Shown in pieces: positions 60,401-63,283 of a stretch of DNA of 64,000 bases (positions are counted from its first letter, which is position 1; each line of letters opens with the position of its first letter). The notes beneath the pieces are model-generated. The model worked only from the letters and a program-made list of their open reading frames with translations, was not told the DNA's origin and searched no databases. The DNA comes from Cryptomeria japonica (lineage: Eukaryota > Streptophyta > Pinopsida > Cupressales > Cupressaceae): the NCBI RefSeq assembly GCF_030272615.1, contig NC_081407.1, forward strand, positions 434,158,730 to 434,222,729. The letters run 5' to 3'. Made by a program: the position numbers and the translations under genes.

Positions 60401-62805
60401 AGGTAACAAAATTTTCAAGAGGATGAAACCATGACCAAAACATATGTCTCAAGAACATCATATATGTGGCAAACCAACAAGAATTTAGGATTACAAAATC
60501 CTGATCTCTCAACATTACAAAATTCAAGTATGATGAAATATGCATTCTGATTATGTCCCTACATTCTCTCTTCACTCCTTTTCTGGAGTGAAAGAAGTGT
60601 ATGCCCCCATTTATTCTTTATTTTTAGCCAGTGTTACTGCCCAGACTAGGACTAAACTACACAAGGTAATTATCAAGAGCATTTTTAAGTTAATGAATGA
60701 CAGTCTACAAGTGAAAACAAAGAAAAATATCCAAACCAGAGAGGGAATGAAACAATAATCATTCATGACTTCATACATTATATCACCAAACTCATCAATG
60801 AAACCATTAATTCTTCGATGATGTTAATTTAAAAATATGAATTGTAAATCTAAAAACAACATTTCTCTCAGGCAGACTTGGCATTAATTGCAGGATTGAA
60901 CATTAACTTTCTGCTGACTGAACCAACTGGTGGCCAGATTGGCTTCATTAAATCACTTAAACAGCTATAAGTACATTTCTTGTCTCTCACTAAATGTATC
61001 ATTCACACATCAAATGCACTTGTAAATTACAAGGTATATTTGGTGAAATTGTGAACAAACTAACATTATTTAGCAGGAATACAACTGGAAACTGAACTAA
61101 GATGTCAGTAACTGATATAGTATTTTCAGTTGGGGTTTAGTGGTCTTTAGGGTACTGAGCATGATTAAGAATTTGAAATATTTGGCACATGTGAAGTCCC
61201 TGGAGCAAGGAAACTGTTACAGTGAAGTTCTTGATTATCTGTTTCTACAGAGTTCTCAAACCCTAGATATACAGGTTTTTCACAAAGCCCTTGAACACCA
61301 CAATGACACAGGAAGCCCACACTTAAGGAAGAATAATTTAGACTTTTACTGGACCCCTCAAAGAGGACAACTACTAAGGAATTGATAAGAGTTTAATCAA
61401 CAATAAGAATTGCAGACAGTAATCAAACTATGGAAATTTCAAAAAAATCTGTCAAGAGTTGTTTTAACCACCCAACCAAAAAGTATTAAAATGCAAATTT
61501 TTATGTGTAGTTAAAATGAAATTTATTTAACAGGTTAATCATGTTAGGCCTCAAGGAACTACAACGGATAAAATGGTTTTCCAATGGAATCAAAGTCCAA
61601 AGGACCAAACATTATTCTATAAAGAATCTTTAAATGAAATCTTGTCAATCCAGTCCTGCGTAGAGAACAAAAAAATAGTAGTTCTAGACAATGATGCAGA
61701 TAGATCTGAGCTATTACCTATGTTTTTGGGTATGACCATATGCCCAGCCATACCCAAACTGAACTGACCCAGGTTTGGATCCCTTACCTGATTCAGATCC
61801 CAGGCCACATCTGACCTGGGTATGCCCAGGGCACGTCCATCAGCACTGAGCATTCATCCCAGGTACGTCTTAGATGTACCTGAGGCAAATGCACAGGACT
61901 GTGTTAGTGCCTGGTGTGTACACATGACGAACCTAGACAAAATTGGCACAGCAAAATAATGATTTTCTTCCAAAATAAAACATATTTGTTTTACCTCAGC
62001 CACCTACACAACATACCTCTTTCTATAAAACATTTTTTTTTTTACCTCAGCCACCTACACAACGTACCTCTTTCTAAGGCAAAATAGATTTGACAGTGCA
62101 GTATATTTCTGGCACTTTGGCAGTGAAAAAATTTTTATTTCCCATTAACGAAGGATTCAAAATACTATACATGAGCGTTTAGTAAAGTTGACAAAGGAGA
62201 TAATTGATGTCACCAGAAAAAGAGGAATGTTGTGTAGATGGCCGTGGCAAAAAATTGGTAGAGTCAGATGGCTGTGTTAAGAAATTGGAGAACACCAGTT
62301 ATTTCCTGCAGAAACTCAAGGTGAAACACTTTATTGGCATGTAAATTTCTCCTCGTTTTTAAAGTTTTTTTTTAATCAGGTTTTCATTATCAATATTCAG
62401 TGTCACTCTTACGTGAAATGCTTACGTCAGCATTTGTGCATGTGTACGCGCATACATGTGTATATATAAACTTGATTATATTGTACAGAACTGGGAAAAA
62501 AATAATCAGTGAACTGCTTAACCAAGCCAGCAACAGAGAATATTACAGCTAAAATATTAGCAGTTCCTATAACAACTGGTGAACACCTGAGCTAGCATTT
62601 CATGTTCATGGAATATTTTATAATCTTCATTAATGCAATGTTTTACTTATCCAAATCCCGAAATCATATATCTGCTAATGGAATCCAAACTAGTTTATTG
62701 AGAGAATAACTTCTGTATTTAACTTGAATACATCATATTTTCCATCATGCCAAGCCACACATACCTCAGCTCCAGAATCACCTTTCCGCTTTCTACCCCT
62801 GGCCA
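6369..62805 (-). CDS. MRG: MRG-family chromatin reader (MRG1/MRG2-like), C-terminal six exons
   Basis: MRG proteins pair an N-terminal chromodomain, which binds H3K36me3/H3K4me3, with a C-terminal MRG domain that recruits partners such as NuA4-type histone acetyltransferase subunits in the nucleus. Six exons join in phase: 62805-62765, 60392-60288, 59929-59850, 32826-32651, 32196-32112 and 6465-6369. The product is 193 residues plus a stop. In order it has a basic linker (RGRKRKG), then MRG-domain landmarks: KKQLVDDWEFVT, VKLPRNPTVDDIL, SYFDKALPSMLLYKQER, STVYGAEHLLRLF, VKLPELL and FLQKNQSSFFLS. A short acidic tail ends in QKGS. The chromodomain exons must lie upstream of the window. No stop or frameshift breaks the exons, so the gene looks functional. 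Introns are 2372, 358, 27,023, 454 and 25,646 bp; the two giants are filled with transposons. Family assignment is firm; the paralogue is not resolved. Confidence 0.95.
6774..7106 (+). mobile_element. Solo LTR, 333 bp
   Basis: The ends are a perfect 9-bp inverted repeat, TGTTGGAGT...ACTCCAACA. A 5-bp target duplication TTGCA flanks both sides (6769-6773 and 7107-7111). There is no internal coding region, so this is a single LTR left by recombination between two LTRs of one element. The R/U5-like stretch 'caatacagaattctc' near 7000 suggests plus orientation, antisense to MRG. Confidence 0.88.
7112..7834. other. Intronic sequence without recognised features
   Basis: A stretch near 7610-7700 repeats 'caatgatagagag.atccatc.tctctt' twice. 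Otherwise no coding or element signature is visible. Confidence 0.4.
7835..8420 (+). repeat. LTR-like repeat, copy 1, with three TATA modules
   Basis: It begins TGTAATGTCCCC and shares the same opening ~200 bp with a second copy at 51176: an A/T-rich run, then 'gtttaatgaatggtcaaa', then a TATA box. TATA-like modules (TATAAAAGGAG and variants) recur near 8000, 8177 and 8370, each followed by an ATCA-rich stretch and alternating with 'gtgactctttcaaaagg'-type units. The far boundary is not resolved. Element identity is an inference from the TG start and the promoter-like content. Confidence 0.5.
8421..8832. other. Low-complexity ATCA/CAAT-rich intronic DNA
   Basis: Runs of 'atcatc', 'caatcatc' and 'attca' dominate, with no open frame. 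It may be the rest of the LTR-like repeat starting at 7835. Confidence 0.35.
8833..9031. repeat. Two diverged tandem units, period about 99 bp
   Basis: The segments starting near 8842 (tccaggccca...) and 8941 (tctaggctca...) align over about 95 bp, through 'gggct.agggtttgga.gga' and 'gaggtcctt.'. They are old, diverged copies. Confidence 0.55.
9032..10319. other. Intronic DNA with degenerate 'cacatatacacaatg' repeats
   Basis: Between 9360 and 9960 short motifs such as 'catcacatatacacaatgtgaatg' recur in changed form, suggesting a decayed tandem array. Small open frames near 9700-10190 are not recognisable. Confidence 0.35.
10320..10740. repeat. Degenerate tandem repeat, period about 137 bp
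   Basis: 'actcatgtatcataacatgaatag' (10465) recurs as 'actcttgtatcatggcatgaatag' (10602), and the sequences between align over the whole 137 bp. Parts of an earlier copy are seen upstream. 'Catcaatcac' and 'gtactagtgatag' recur once or twice per unit, hinting at shorter ancestral subunits. Confidence 0.6.
10741..12719. other. Intronic DNA without recognised features
   Basis: No domain, LTR pair or array was recognised. Open frames at 11220-11447 (+) and 11730-11918 (+) are short and resemble nothing I know. Confidence 0.35.
12720..15495. other. Region rich in TTGGACAA-type motifs
   Basis: A core of CTTGGACAA or close variants recurs roughly fifteen times between about 13510 and 15960, amid T-rich sequence with 'ttggcatg' and 'cttgtc' words. 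Overlapping small open frames at 13673-14167 arise from this biased composition. It looks like a decayed dispersed repeat, perhaps a long LTR, but no termini were found. Confidence 0.4.
15496..15620. repeat. Minisatellite, 42-bp unit, three copies
   Basis: Units start at 15496, 15538 and 15580. Each reads atgttttaaagtggacttgg, then aaagaatttct and a variable tail. The third unit lost one T. The unit is a multiple of three, so the small overlapping frame repeats FKVDLERIS, which need not be meaningful. Confidence 0.85.
16021..16300. repeat. Tandem repeat, 111-bp unit, about 2.5 copies
   Basis: Units start at 16021, 16132 and 16243 (tga.aa.atgggtag). They share 'aaaaccctaatct', 'agcaaaattttcaaa' and 'gctttttacacttag'. 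The spacing is exactly 111 bp both times. Confidence 0.85.
16301..18899. other. Intronic DNA without recognised features
   Basis: AT-rich sequence with short frames only. Nothing could be tied to a family. Confidence 0.35.
18903..19250 (-). pseudogene. Unrecognised coding-like fragment
   Basis: I do not recognise this. On the minus strand an open frame (19085-18903, 60 codons) has balanced, non-repetitive composition (EEGERVGADKDNGWKFKRAW, then FRTAPVDRIFTKMDS). It could end at a consensus donor, TTG/GTATGT near 18909. Upstream, another frame reads DLWTRVARNFMRGVDTIKA before a stop. This looks like a piece of a protein gene broken by stops and a frame change: either a captured host exon or an unfamiliar element. 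Chance cannot be excluded. Confidence 0.35.
19251..20724. other. Intronic DNA without recognised features
   Basis: No family was recognised. A G-rich patch at 19730-19880 repeats 'gggg.ctagga.tggagatcctag' words but forms no clear array. Confidence 0.35.
20733..22035. mobile_element. hAT-type DNA transposon, non-autonomous, 1303 bp
   Basis: Terminal inverted repeats are CATAGTTACAAGA at the left and, reversed, CATAGATACAGGA at the right, both fitting the hAT end pattern. Eight-base target duplications flank it: AACCTATC (20725-20732) and AACCCATC (22036-22043), 7 of 8 identical. Both ends are dense in short GACTCG/GACTTGG motifs, as is usual for hAT subterminal regions. No transposase motif was found. 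The interior contains a minus-strand Copia gag remnant instead. Confidence 0.78.
20894..21310 (-). pseudogene. gag: Copia gag (UBN2-like) remnant inside the hAT element
   Basis: The open part, 21115-20894, reads LVAIVAKVNDDELLSIALNE and then TTFEKLWDDYIQYE, matching the usual order of Copia capsid (UBN2) proteins. Upstream, in degenerate frames, VKDHLVPHIAEKT fits the preceding capsid segment. Several stops break it. It was either captured by the transposon or inserted into it; no LTR is nearby. Confidence 0.65.
22044..23352. other. Intronic DNA without recognised features
   Basis: Several words such as 'gatgatagatctgaatg.agatggc' and 'gtagtgg...gtgttggtcg' look repetitive, but no protein family or terminus was recognised. 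Confidence 0.35.
23353..23620. repeat. Minisatellite with 44-bp units in an 88-bp higher-order repeat
   Basis: cccaaggtcctaaattgggc recurs at 23353, 23441 and 23529, exactly 88 bp apart. Half-way between lies a variant (tccaaagccctaaattgagc, 23397 and 23485). Each 44-bp unit carries 'aatttgaaatt'. The A and B variants alternate, so the array grew by duplicating dimers. The right end decays after about 23620. Confidence 0.92.
23621..24089. other. AT-rich intronic DNA
   Basis: No coding or element signature was recognised. Confidence 0.35.
24090..24461 (+). other. Unrecognised open frame of 123 codons
   Basis: I do not recognise this. It is an uninterrupted frame from ATG with even composition (for example SNFFNATEHKYLIYYHWDPK and SREHPRIESWVEPFMES), longer than expected by chance in such AT-rich DNA. 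No signal peptide or membrane segment is evident. It lies antisense inside the MRG intron and may be a fragment of a transposon protein. Confidence 0.25.
24462..26165. other. AT-rich DNA with a possible DNA-transposon remnant
   Basis: A patch near 25004-25085 is rich in GGGGACAGGGGGACAG-type words, and a complementary CCCC-rich patch lies at 25258-25330 ('gtccccaaaaatgg', 'ccctatcccccacatc'). This opposed arrangement resembles the subterminal parts of a short hAT-like element, but no clean inverted repeat or target duplication was found. The rest (24600-24990, 25900-26160) is almost pure A/T. Confidence 0.3.
26188..26266. repeat. Near-perfect inverted repeat, 33-bp arms, 13-bp loop
   Basis: The left arm (26188-26220, GATTCAACTGTGT then CGTTTTCGAGTCAAACTCAT) pairs with 26234-26266 with one mismatch in 33. 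Weaker pairing continues outward over about 20 bp on each side. Either a foldback/MITE remnant or a hairpin-RNA source would fit. Confidence 0.88.
26829..27735 (+). pseudogene. LINE endonuclease domain, broken
   Basis: It starts VSWNCKG, the first catalytic-loop motif of APE-type endonucleases. After an in-frame TAG (near 26982) it continues GGITLLITEMWRDIV. A frameshift follows, and it then carries ILIGDFNA, the Asp/Asn catalytic motif, and VVDYVICS. The final catalytic motif, normally SDH, reads FDN, so a key histidine is lost. This domain would nick target DNA to start reverse transcription in an intact element. Confidence 0.8.
27739..28578 (-). mobile_element. Probable solo LTR, 840 bp, inside the LINE
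   Basis: It interrupts LINE sequence. Read on the minus strand it starts TGTAACTAGGATAGG and ends CTAACA, giving TG...CA ends. A TATA box (ATATATAAAAGC, near 28175-28190) sits mid-way, as in an LTR. Four GGGCCCAGCCCTAT-type words and a 12-bp-stem hairpin lie in the U3 part. No clear target duplication was found, so the ends may be off by a few bases. Confidence 0.6.
28917..29291 (-). mobile_element. TRIM (miniature LTR retrotransposon), 375 bp
   Basis: Two LTRs of 159 bp (28917-29075 and 29133-29291) flank only 57 bp. The outer ends are TGTTGG...CCAACA. The inner segment holds, on the minus strand, a primer site ATTGGTATTAGAGCTC (29115-29130) and a purine run GGGAGGGA next to the other LTR. 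The near-duplicate flanks GGAAGT and GGAACT look like a target duplication with one change. No coding capacity is present. By eye the LTRs differ at about 15 percent of sites, so the insertion is old. It splits the LINE frame between FWRK and LQQKRKQIENN. Confidence 0.75.
29500..30720 (+). pseudogene. LINE reverse transcriptase, broken
   Basis: The longest open part, 29838-30368, contains VPKFRAALHKLYEQV, EVKQGCPLSPTLFGLYIDKL and the catalytic LLYADDLILIA. Upstream (29590-29837) IPLHKSGDINNPSNY and FQPKHSKVDHCVTLRHFIQK are the expected N-terminal RT motifs, broken by stops. Downstream (30507-30722) CEIWGNSMSNHKWRQIERIQ is the usual thumb/connection region. In an intact LINE it copies the element RNA at the nicked target. 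Confidence 0.85.
31070..31318 (+). pseudogene. LINE C-terminal zinc-binding segment
   Basis: An 82-codon open stretch has CIFCSKRVVETEWHFIKEC, a C-x2-C...H-x4-C pattern typical of the RT-associated zinc-binding region at the end of plant LINE ORF2. It is followed by a polar tail, and the 3' UTR of the element starts after its TAA. Confidence 0.7.
31396..32111. other. Intronic DNA next to the MRG exon
   Basis: Nothing recognised. It forms the 5' end of the 25.6-kb intron in the sense of the gene. Confidence 0.4.
32112..32196 (-). CDS. MRG: MRG exon before the 25.6-kb intron
   Basis: 85 bp, from acceptor ...gtcttgcag to donor GTACGT. It encodes VKLPELLVYVNMEEEALATL and on to LLDFLK. The last Lys codon is split AA/G with the final exon. 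The 454-bp intron before it shows nothing notable. Confidence 0.95.
32651..32826 (-). CDS. MRG: MRG exon: core of the MRG domain
   Basis: 176 bp, from acceptor ...ggctgtag to donor GTATGG, with phases matching both neighbours. It encodes GDSVVEILSGVRSYFDKALP, the YKQERQQY segment and YGAEHLLRLF, the most conserved part of the family. It lies 27 kb downstream of the previous exon. Confidence 0.96.
32827..37526. other. Intronic DNA with a one-sided hAT-like end
   Basis: No coding family was recognised. Around 35646-35790 GGACTCACC, CCCGACTCAGG, GGCGAGTCC and similar GAGTC/GACTC words crowd together, preceded by CAGAGTTCTAGGACTC. This is the style of a hAT subterminal region, but the partner end was not found. 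TGATGTCCCC near 35423 may start another decayed LTR. Confidence 0.35.
37527..39262 (+). pseudogene. pol: Old Ty3/Gypsy pol remnant
   Basis: In broken plus-strand frames the order of a Gypsy pol is visible. An RT palm reads FGLHNAPAKFQAIMNKIF then FVLVIFYRLLVYSRPL; the catalytic FxDD has become FYRL. An RNase H start reads ASIDFPAPFIIKFDAS. The integrase zinc region shows NDDIRQFVAECSMCQ near 38580-38622, and the core reads SRSQGKDK.YVVVAWMTKYT near 38730-38780. Dozens of stops show long decay. It is antisense to MRG and is interrupted at 39262/44219 by the young Copia element. Confidence 0.7.
39263..39706 (-). mobile_element. 3' LTR of the non-autonomous Copia element
   Basis: 444 bp. On the minus strand it starts TGTTGGTGGAAATAATT and ends CTCACA. 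A (gt)n-like run (near 39480) and the word 'ttatataggcaagg' are shared with the 5' LTR. Confidence 0.95.
39707..39715 (-). other. Polypurine tract
   Basis: AAAGGGGGG on the minus strand abuts the 3' LTR, as needed to prime plus-strand DNA synthesis. Confidence 0.9.
39929..41053 (-). CDS. Protease C-terminus fused to an unknown acidic ORF
   Basis: 374 uninterrupted codons. The first ~75 residues continue a Copia protease: GKGSIDIGDN, VLCVPHLTNNLLSI, then VVDHASRLYSFSDF, the point where a normal Copia enters the GAG-pre-integrase domain (LWHxRxGH). Here the frame instead runs into about 200 residues rich in Asp, Ser and His (VDDDDFTFDDSTHDDHIS and onward). A more hydrophobic, Phe/Leu-rich C-terminal part ends 214 bp from the polypurine tract. 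No integrase zinc finger, D-D-E core, YVDD or RNase H motif is present. I do not know this domain. The open length in a young element argues for selection, but composition bias could also keep it open. Confidence 0.7.
   Translation of the reverse strand: MDVIGKGSIDIGDNSFNDVLCVPHLTNNLLSIYQITHGATKRVVEFTPDSVFIRDLETRAIIAIGVVDHASRLYSFSDFVDDDDFTFDDSTHDDHISCDGSDFENFGYLNMGILTCDPILESCISSPHIDITSPIAPDDADSATVLLSCDSVQQDIHCLPASDSWDDYLIDIAGLFMESYIADLGDIIDDIHLVFDEGDPSSIVARAHSDPLVHSLHDHSFEVDMIVDTYVQQLEEVSLFFEETCESLGHVLHPSPLDLGVPFSAVWHSLPPLEGVSFSIDMGTLEQFSEIPFIMSFFHTSSLHDWGDFMDTPLVLFLPKGRNVVRRSWSSFFIHRASIIGADSTLRGGFLASLLLSYGGDFFLTWGFVLHILL
41078..41302 (-). CDS. Copia protease N-terminal part (active site)
   Basis: In the same frame as the 41053 ORF, GQAFMASTSGKTHSF leads to WLLDSGASHHMA, the retropepsin catalytic DSGA (41152-41141). 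Two in-frame stops, TAG (41077-41075) and TAA (41056-41054), separate it from the rest of the protease. The enzyme would cleave Gag during particle maturation. Expression needs either read-through or an intact sister copy. Gag is in a different frame (see the gag entry). Confidence 0.75.
   Translation of the reverse strand: MIHQLPLPHIQKEKGQAFMASTSGKTHSFGTRKGKALCATISHNSERWLLDSGASHHMASSQSMFSTFEPCTMP
41172..42203 (-). CDS. gag: Copia Gag (capsid, nucleocapsid)
   Basis: Start chosen at MGSSKFPLLTPHNYATW; the open frame extends 20 codons further upstream but with a hydrophobic leader untypical of Gag. It has a UBN2-like capsid region (YATWKIDAWSKLMEKGL, LIFHIEKCTLIKDAWQKF, DYVTKANELRAQLKDCG, LIFNLIGKLPQEYATFVSSF), a Lys/Ser/Gln-rich basic linker, then the nucleocapsid knuckle CAYCKKIGHEEHRC (residues 282-295 of the long frame). 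It is intact. The protease lies in the frame shifted by +1; the change falls near an A5G3 run at about 41266-41280. Gag would build the cytoplasmic particle and package the element RNA. Confidence 0.88.
   Translation of the reverse strand: MGSSKFPLLTPHNYATWKIDAWSKLMEKGLTHYIDGTIVAPGDPKVDPFGHLDWLTKNIMAIGTLRKYVSKDLIFHIEKCTLIKDAWQKFQDLYGQVDEIRGYQIDSDLTMLDPKNFDTIQDYVTKANELRAQLKDCGIDKKDTQLIFNLIGKLPQEYATFVSSFQTHRMTMGSSYKMPTFDAFNEMLMMEQTKLISMGILKASKFQALVANQGNKGNQGKDNSNKKKWQSKPKEKAPSSPQQGDTSSSKRDNSPKRERPTCAYCKKIGHEEHRCHSKKIDELTHIIKKHNIDLPKVYKKDDSSTSTSSHSKGKRASIHGFYKWEDSLFWNKKRKSSMCYYQS
42204..43752 (-). promoter_or_regulatory. Long GC-rich leader of the non-autonomous Copia
   Basis: Between primer site and gag lie 1.5 kb. 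Positions 42840-43490 are strikingly GC- and CpG-rich in an AT-rich window. TGACGTGGC, a bZIP-type ACGT-core motif, occurs at 42844, 42952 and 43020. CCGTACGG palindromes lie at 42981 and 43043, and GTCCGTAC/GTACGGAC forms a perfect hairpin at 42932-42948. Minus- and plus-strand open frames here are Pro/Ala/Arg-rich products of the composition. Function is unknown; packaging, internal ribosome entry, enhancer or captured host promoter are all possible. Confidence 0.55.
43753..43770 (-). other. Primer-binding site, tRNA-iMet
   Basis: TGGTATCAGAGCCATTGG on the minus strand, directly inside the 5' LTR, is a full match to the usual plant Copia primer site. Confidence 0.95.
43771..44218 (-). mobile_element. 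5' LTR of the non-autonomous Copia element
   Basis: 448 bp, differing from the 3' LTR at 7 sites and by a 4-bp duplication (aagtaagt near 44175). Confidence 0.95.
44219..44690 (+). pseudogene. pol: Gypsy pol remnant beyond the Copia insertion
   Basis: In broken frames it resumes the older element's C-terminal region (WHMY, then IHDVFYLSCFKK-like near 44336-44383), confirming that the Copia inserted into it. Near 44578-44640 GIHVDLEKIKVIKDYPF matches the Gypsy RT/RNase H border, so a second Gypsy piece or a rearrangement lies here. Confidence 0.5.
44691..45300. other. Intronic DNA without recognised features
   Basis: A 78-codon frame at 44843-45079 (+) is unrecognised. The 3' end is the target of the Copia element at 45306. 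Confidence 0.35.
45306..45598 (-). mobile_element. 3' LTR of the full-length Copia
   Basis: 293 bp. TATTAGAATATT begins right after the purine tract AAGGGAGGG (minus strand). Confidence 0.93.
45599..45607 (-). other. Polypurine tract
   Basis: AAGGGAGGG on the minus strand, next to the 3' LTR. Confidence 0.85.
45746..46363 (-). pseudogene. pol: Copia RT C-terminus and RNase H
   Basis: 205 open codons. SSFRQLVGSLIYLTATRPDI and VKGTPDFGILY are the connection region. TGCVDDGKSTSGYVFSLG, AIALSLTEAEYRGT and PLFCDNQGVLNLAKNPVFHE are the Ty1/Copia RNase H with its Asp, Glu and Asp residues. It degrades the RNA template. It is open but cut off from upstream RT by stops in the same frame. Confidence 0.9.
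46448..47089 (-). pseudogene. pol: Copia reverse transcriptase (RVT_2)
   Basis: Two open stretches in one frame, separated by a stop near 46664. CKWVFKVKYKADGTLDKYKA, QMDVKSGFLNGDL and LVKELYGLRQAPRA are followed by the catalytic LVVYVDDLIIT. The family order is complete and the catalytic Asp pair is intact. Confidence 0.9.
47552..48211 (-). pseudogene. pol: Copia integrase core
   Basis: 219 open codons. HADICGPM, the catalytic second Asp in FDKGGEF, and VVERRNRTV with the Glu form the D,D-35-E core. It is followed by HFWAEVVFTVLYLLNRSPTK and the KVFGSTAYV region. The core looks intact. Between this and the RT (47090-47551) the frame contains stops. Confidence 0.9.
48330..48824 (-). pseudogene. 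pol: Copia protease end and GAG-pre-integrase
   Basis: 48824-48558 contains the protease C-terminal half (KDLIFLNVYFVLGMKFDLLL). 48527-48330 ends in LWHQRYGHLN, the pre-integrase motif. These use a frame different from integrase and RT, so at least two frame changes occur. The DSGA motif reads DSRAS just upstream, in another frame. Confidence 0.7.
48890..49684 (-). pseudogene. gag: Copia gag with zinc knuckle
   Basis: It starts MSEHSQKFNDRKYNTWKQCM and breaks after KHDVKK. It continues in broken frames through DLLKDLHETSDKSQTFFLNN and LPRSYEHFIDMLNISS to the knuckle CFYCHIYGHLVKDC (near 48916-48960). The order is that of a UBN2 capsid plus nucleocapsid. It has at least four stops. Confidence 0.75.
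50634..50649 (-). other. Primer-binding site
   Basis: TGGTATTAGAGCATGG on the minus strand, the tRNA-iMet primer site with one C-to-T change, directly at the 5' LTR. Confidence 0.9.
50650..50942 (-). mobile_element. 5' LTR of the full-length Copia
   Basis: 293 bp, the same length as the 3' LTR and differing from it at about 16 sites. TATA-like TATATATATG lies near 50708-50717. Confidence 0.93.
51176..51900 (+). repeat. LTR-like repeat, copy 2
   Basis: It starts TGTAATGTCCCC like the copy at 7835 and shares 'aaataggatttaataataaa' and 'gtttaatgaatggtcaaa.ggcatgaaat'. TATA modules lie near 51340 and 51591, with 'gtgactctttcaaaaggg' units between. The 3' boundary is unclear; it may reach about 52490, where 'gtgtgttaca' could end an LTR. 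Confidence 0.5.
51901..53935. other. Intronic DNA without recognised features
   Basis: Near 53825-53920 GGTATACC/GGTACAGG-type words crowd, resembling a DNA-transposon end, but no partner is certain. Confidence 0.35.
53936..54177 (+). repeat. 242-bp direct repeat, copy A
   Basis: Matches 58764-59005 at 240 of 242 positions without gaps. The flanks on both sides differ. The content is an A/T run followed by a unique-looking stretch (gcagagtttgaatgcaaagc and on). Confidence 0.97.
54493..54745. repeat. Minisatellite, unit about 35 bp, six to seven copies
   Basis: Units contain GGATTATTTCAGGACA plus TTTTTCAATTT. The left copies are diverged (ggatttatttcaggacttta), and the right five are nearly identical except for T-run length. 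Confidence 0.9.
54746..58525 (-). mobile_element. Tat-like Gypsy fragment without gag, protease or LTRs
   Basis: The pol region (58496-55191) is preserved, but a stop lies 9 codons upstream of its first Met and no gag, protease, primer site or LTR is found before the 242-bp repeat at 58764. On the 3' side a T-rich stretch (55060-55165) and a 21-bp direct repeat gcctgtttgccaggttttca (54985 and 55025) follow the stop. The fragment is bracketed by the 242-bp repeats. Confidence 0.75.
55191..58496 (-). pseudogene. pol: Gypsy pol: RT, RNase H, second RNase H, integrase
   Basis: One continuous frame of 1102 codons is broken only by TAA and TAG near 57195-57186 and TGA near 56786. RT shows IRPIDYADWTSNLVPVSK, FRDLNKACPKDDFPLPNID, MPFGLKNAGATYQRAM and catalytic YVDDLL. 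RNase H follows (LLAQQDENGKERAIYYISRT). A second RNase H-like unit (LYFDGSHTKFGSGAGILF, NNIAEYEALVTGL) marks the Tat-type lineage. Integrase has the HHCC region (HDGICGGHFNG, CYKCQIHG), then LDLIGKI, VTDNGRPF and GQAEASNK with the D, D, E residues, ending in MHLRKYWA. No chromodomain follows. Confidence 0.92.
58764..59005 (+). repeat. 242-bp direct repeat, copy B
   Basis: Differs from copy A (53936-54177) at two positions. It lies immediately beyond the Gypsy fragment. Confidence 0.97.
59006..59849. other. Intronic DNA next to the MRG exon
   Basis: Short 'ccatccccagt', 'gtccctg' and 'gggaaa' words at 59020-59270 recall a small DNA transposon, but without clear ends. No gene is seen. Confidence 0.35.
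59850..59929 (-). CDS. MRG: MRG exon before the 27-kb intron
   Basis: 80 bp, from acceptor ...gattgcag to a consensus donor GTAAGT. It encodes LVKLPRNPTVDDILRKYLEH and a Lys-rich stretch, ending in phase 2 (GC). The split codon is completed by the first G of the exon at 32826. The 358-bp intron separating it from the previous exon shows nothing notable. Confidence 0.95.
60288..60392 (-). CDS. MRG: MRG exon: start of the MRG domain
   Basis: 105 bp, exactly 35 codons, phase 0 at both ends. The acceptor is ...ttttgttag and the donor AAG/GTAATT. A GTAAG donor four bases earlier is rejected because it would create a stop in the next exon. It encodes the segment with KIHLPTTLKKQLVDDWEF. Confidence 0.93.
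60393..62764. other. MRG intron of 2372 bp
   Basis: A GC-richer patch at 61725-61925 is full of CCCAGG/CCTGGG words (for example gacctgggtatgcccaggg), a hAT-like subterminal style with no partner end. A 36-bp word (ttacctcagccacctacaca...) is duplicated at 61990 and 62041, 51 bp apart. Otherwise it is ordinary intron. Confidence 0.4.
62765..62805 (-). CDS. MRG: MRG exon: basic linker before the MRG domain
   Basis: 41 bp, entered after ...ctgttcag and left before GTATGT. It begins with the last two bases of a split codon and then reads ARGRKRKGDSGAE, the charged linker between chromodomain and MRG domain. This is the most 5' exon I can support. Confidence 0.85.
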
Positions 62806-63172
62806 CTGAACAGTTAAAAAAACACAGCACATACAATCAGGCACAGCAAAAACTACATAATTATTGCAACTGTAGAAGAAATCTGTACAATCATGTATGA
62901 ATTCACTTGAATTTTATTTCAATGTAATTGTTCAATAAAACTAAAATGTTTCCACTCAGAAATAATATAGCTTAATTAATTATTTTAAACACATTTGGTA
63001 TCATCCAGTGCAACGTCCATCTTACCAAACCAACTAGTAAGGGTTGAAATCTTGGGTTGCACCCCTGGCAGGTTCACCCCACAAGCCCTGTTGAGGTAAG
63101 GCAGGCTGTTCTAAAACATTGCCCAGGATGAAAATGAGGCCTATAAAATCTCCACATACCCTTAGAAAATAA
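62806..63172. other. Intron upstream of the first visible MRG exon
   Basis: Nothing recognised. The missing chromodomain exons are not here. Confidence 0.4.
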
Positions 63173-63283
63173 GGAAATAGCTATACAGCCCTTAGGATGC
63201 ACCAAACATCCATTGCAATGTATTTATAATGTACAAAGGGTATTGATATCTTGGTGCATTCTAAGGGCTGGATAGCCATTTCC
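63173..63283. repeat. Foldback/MITE-like inverted repeat, 33-bp arms
   Basis: The left arm (63173-63205, ggaaatagctatacagccct...) pairs with 63251-63283 with three mismatches, around a 45-bp middle. Weaker pairing extends about 10 bp outward. No target duplication could be fixed. Confidence 0.75.
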
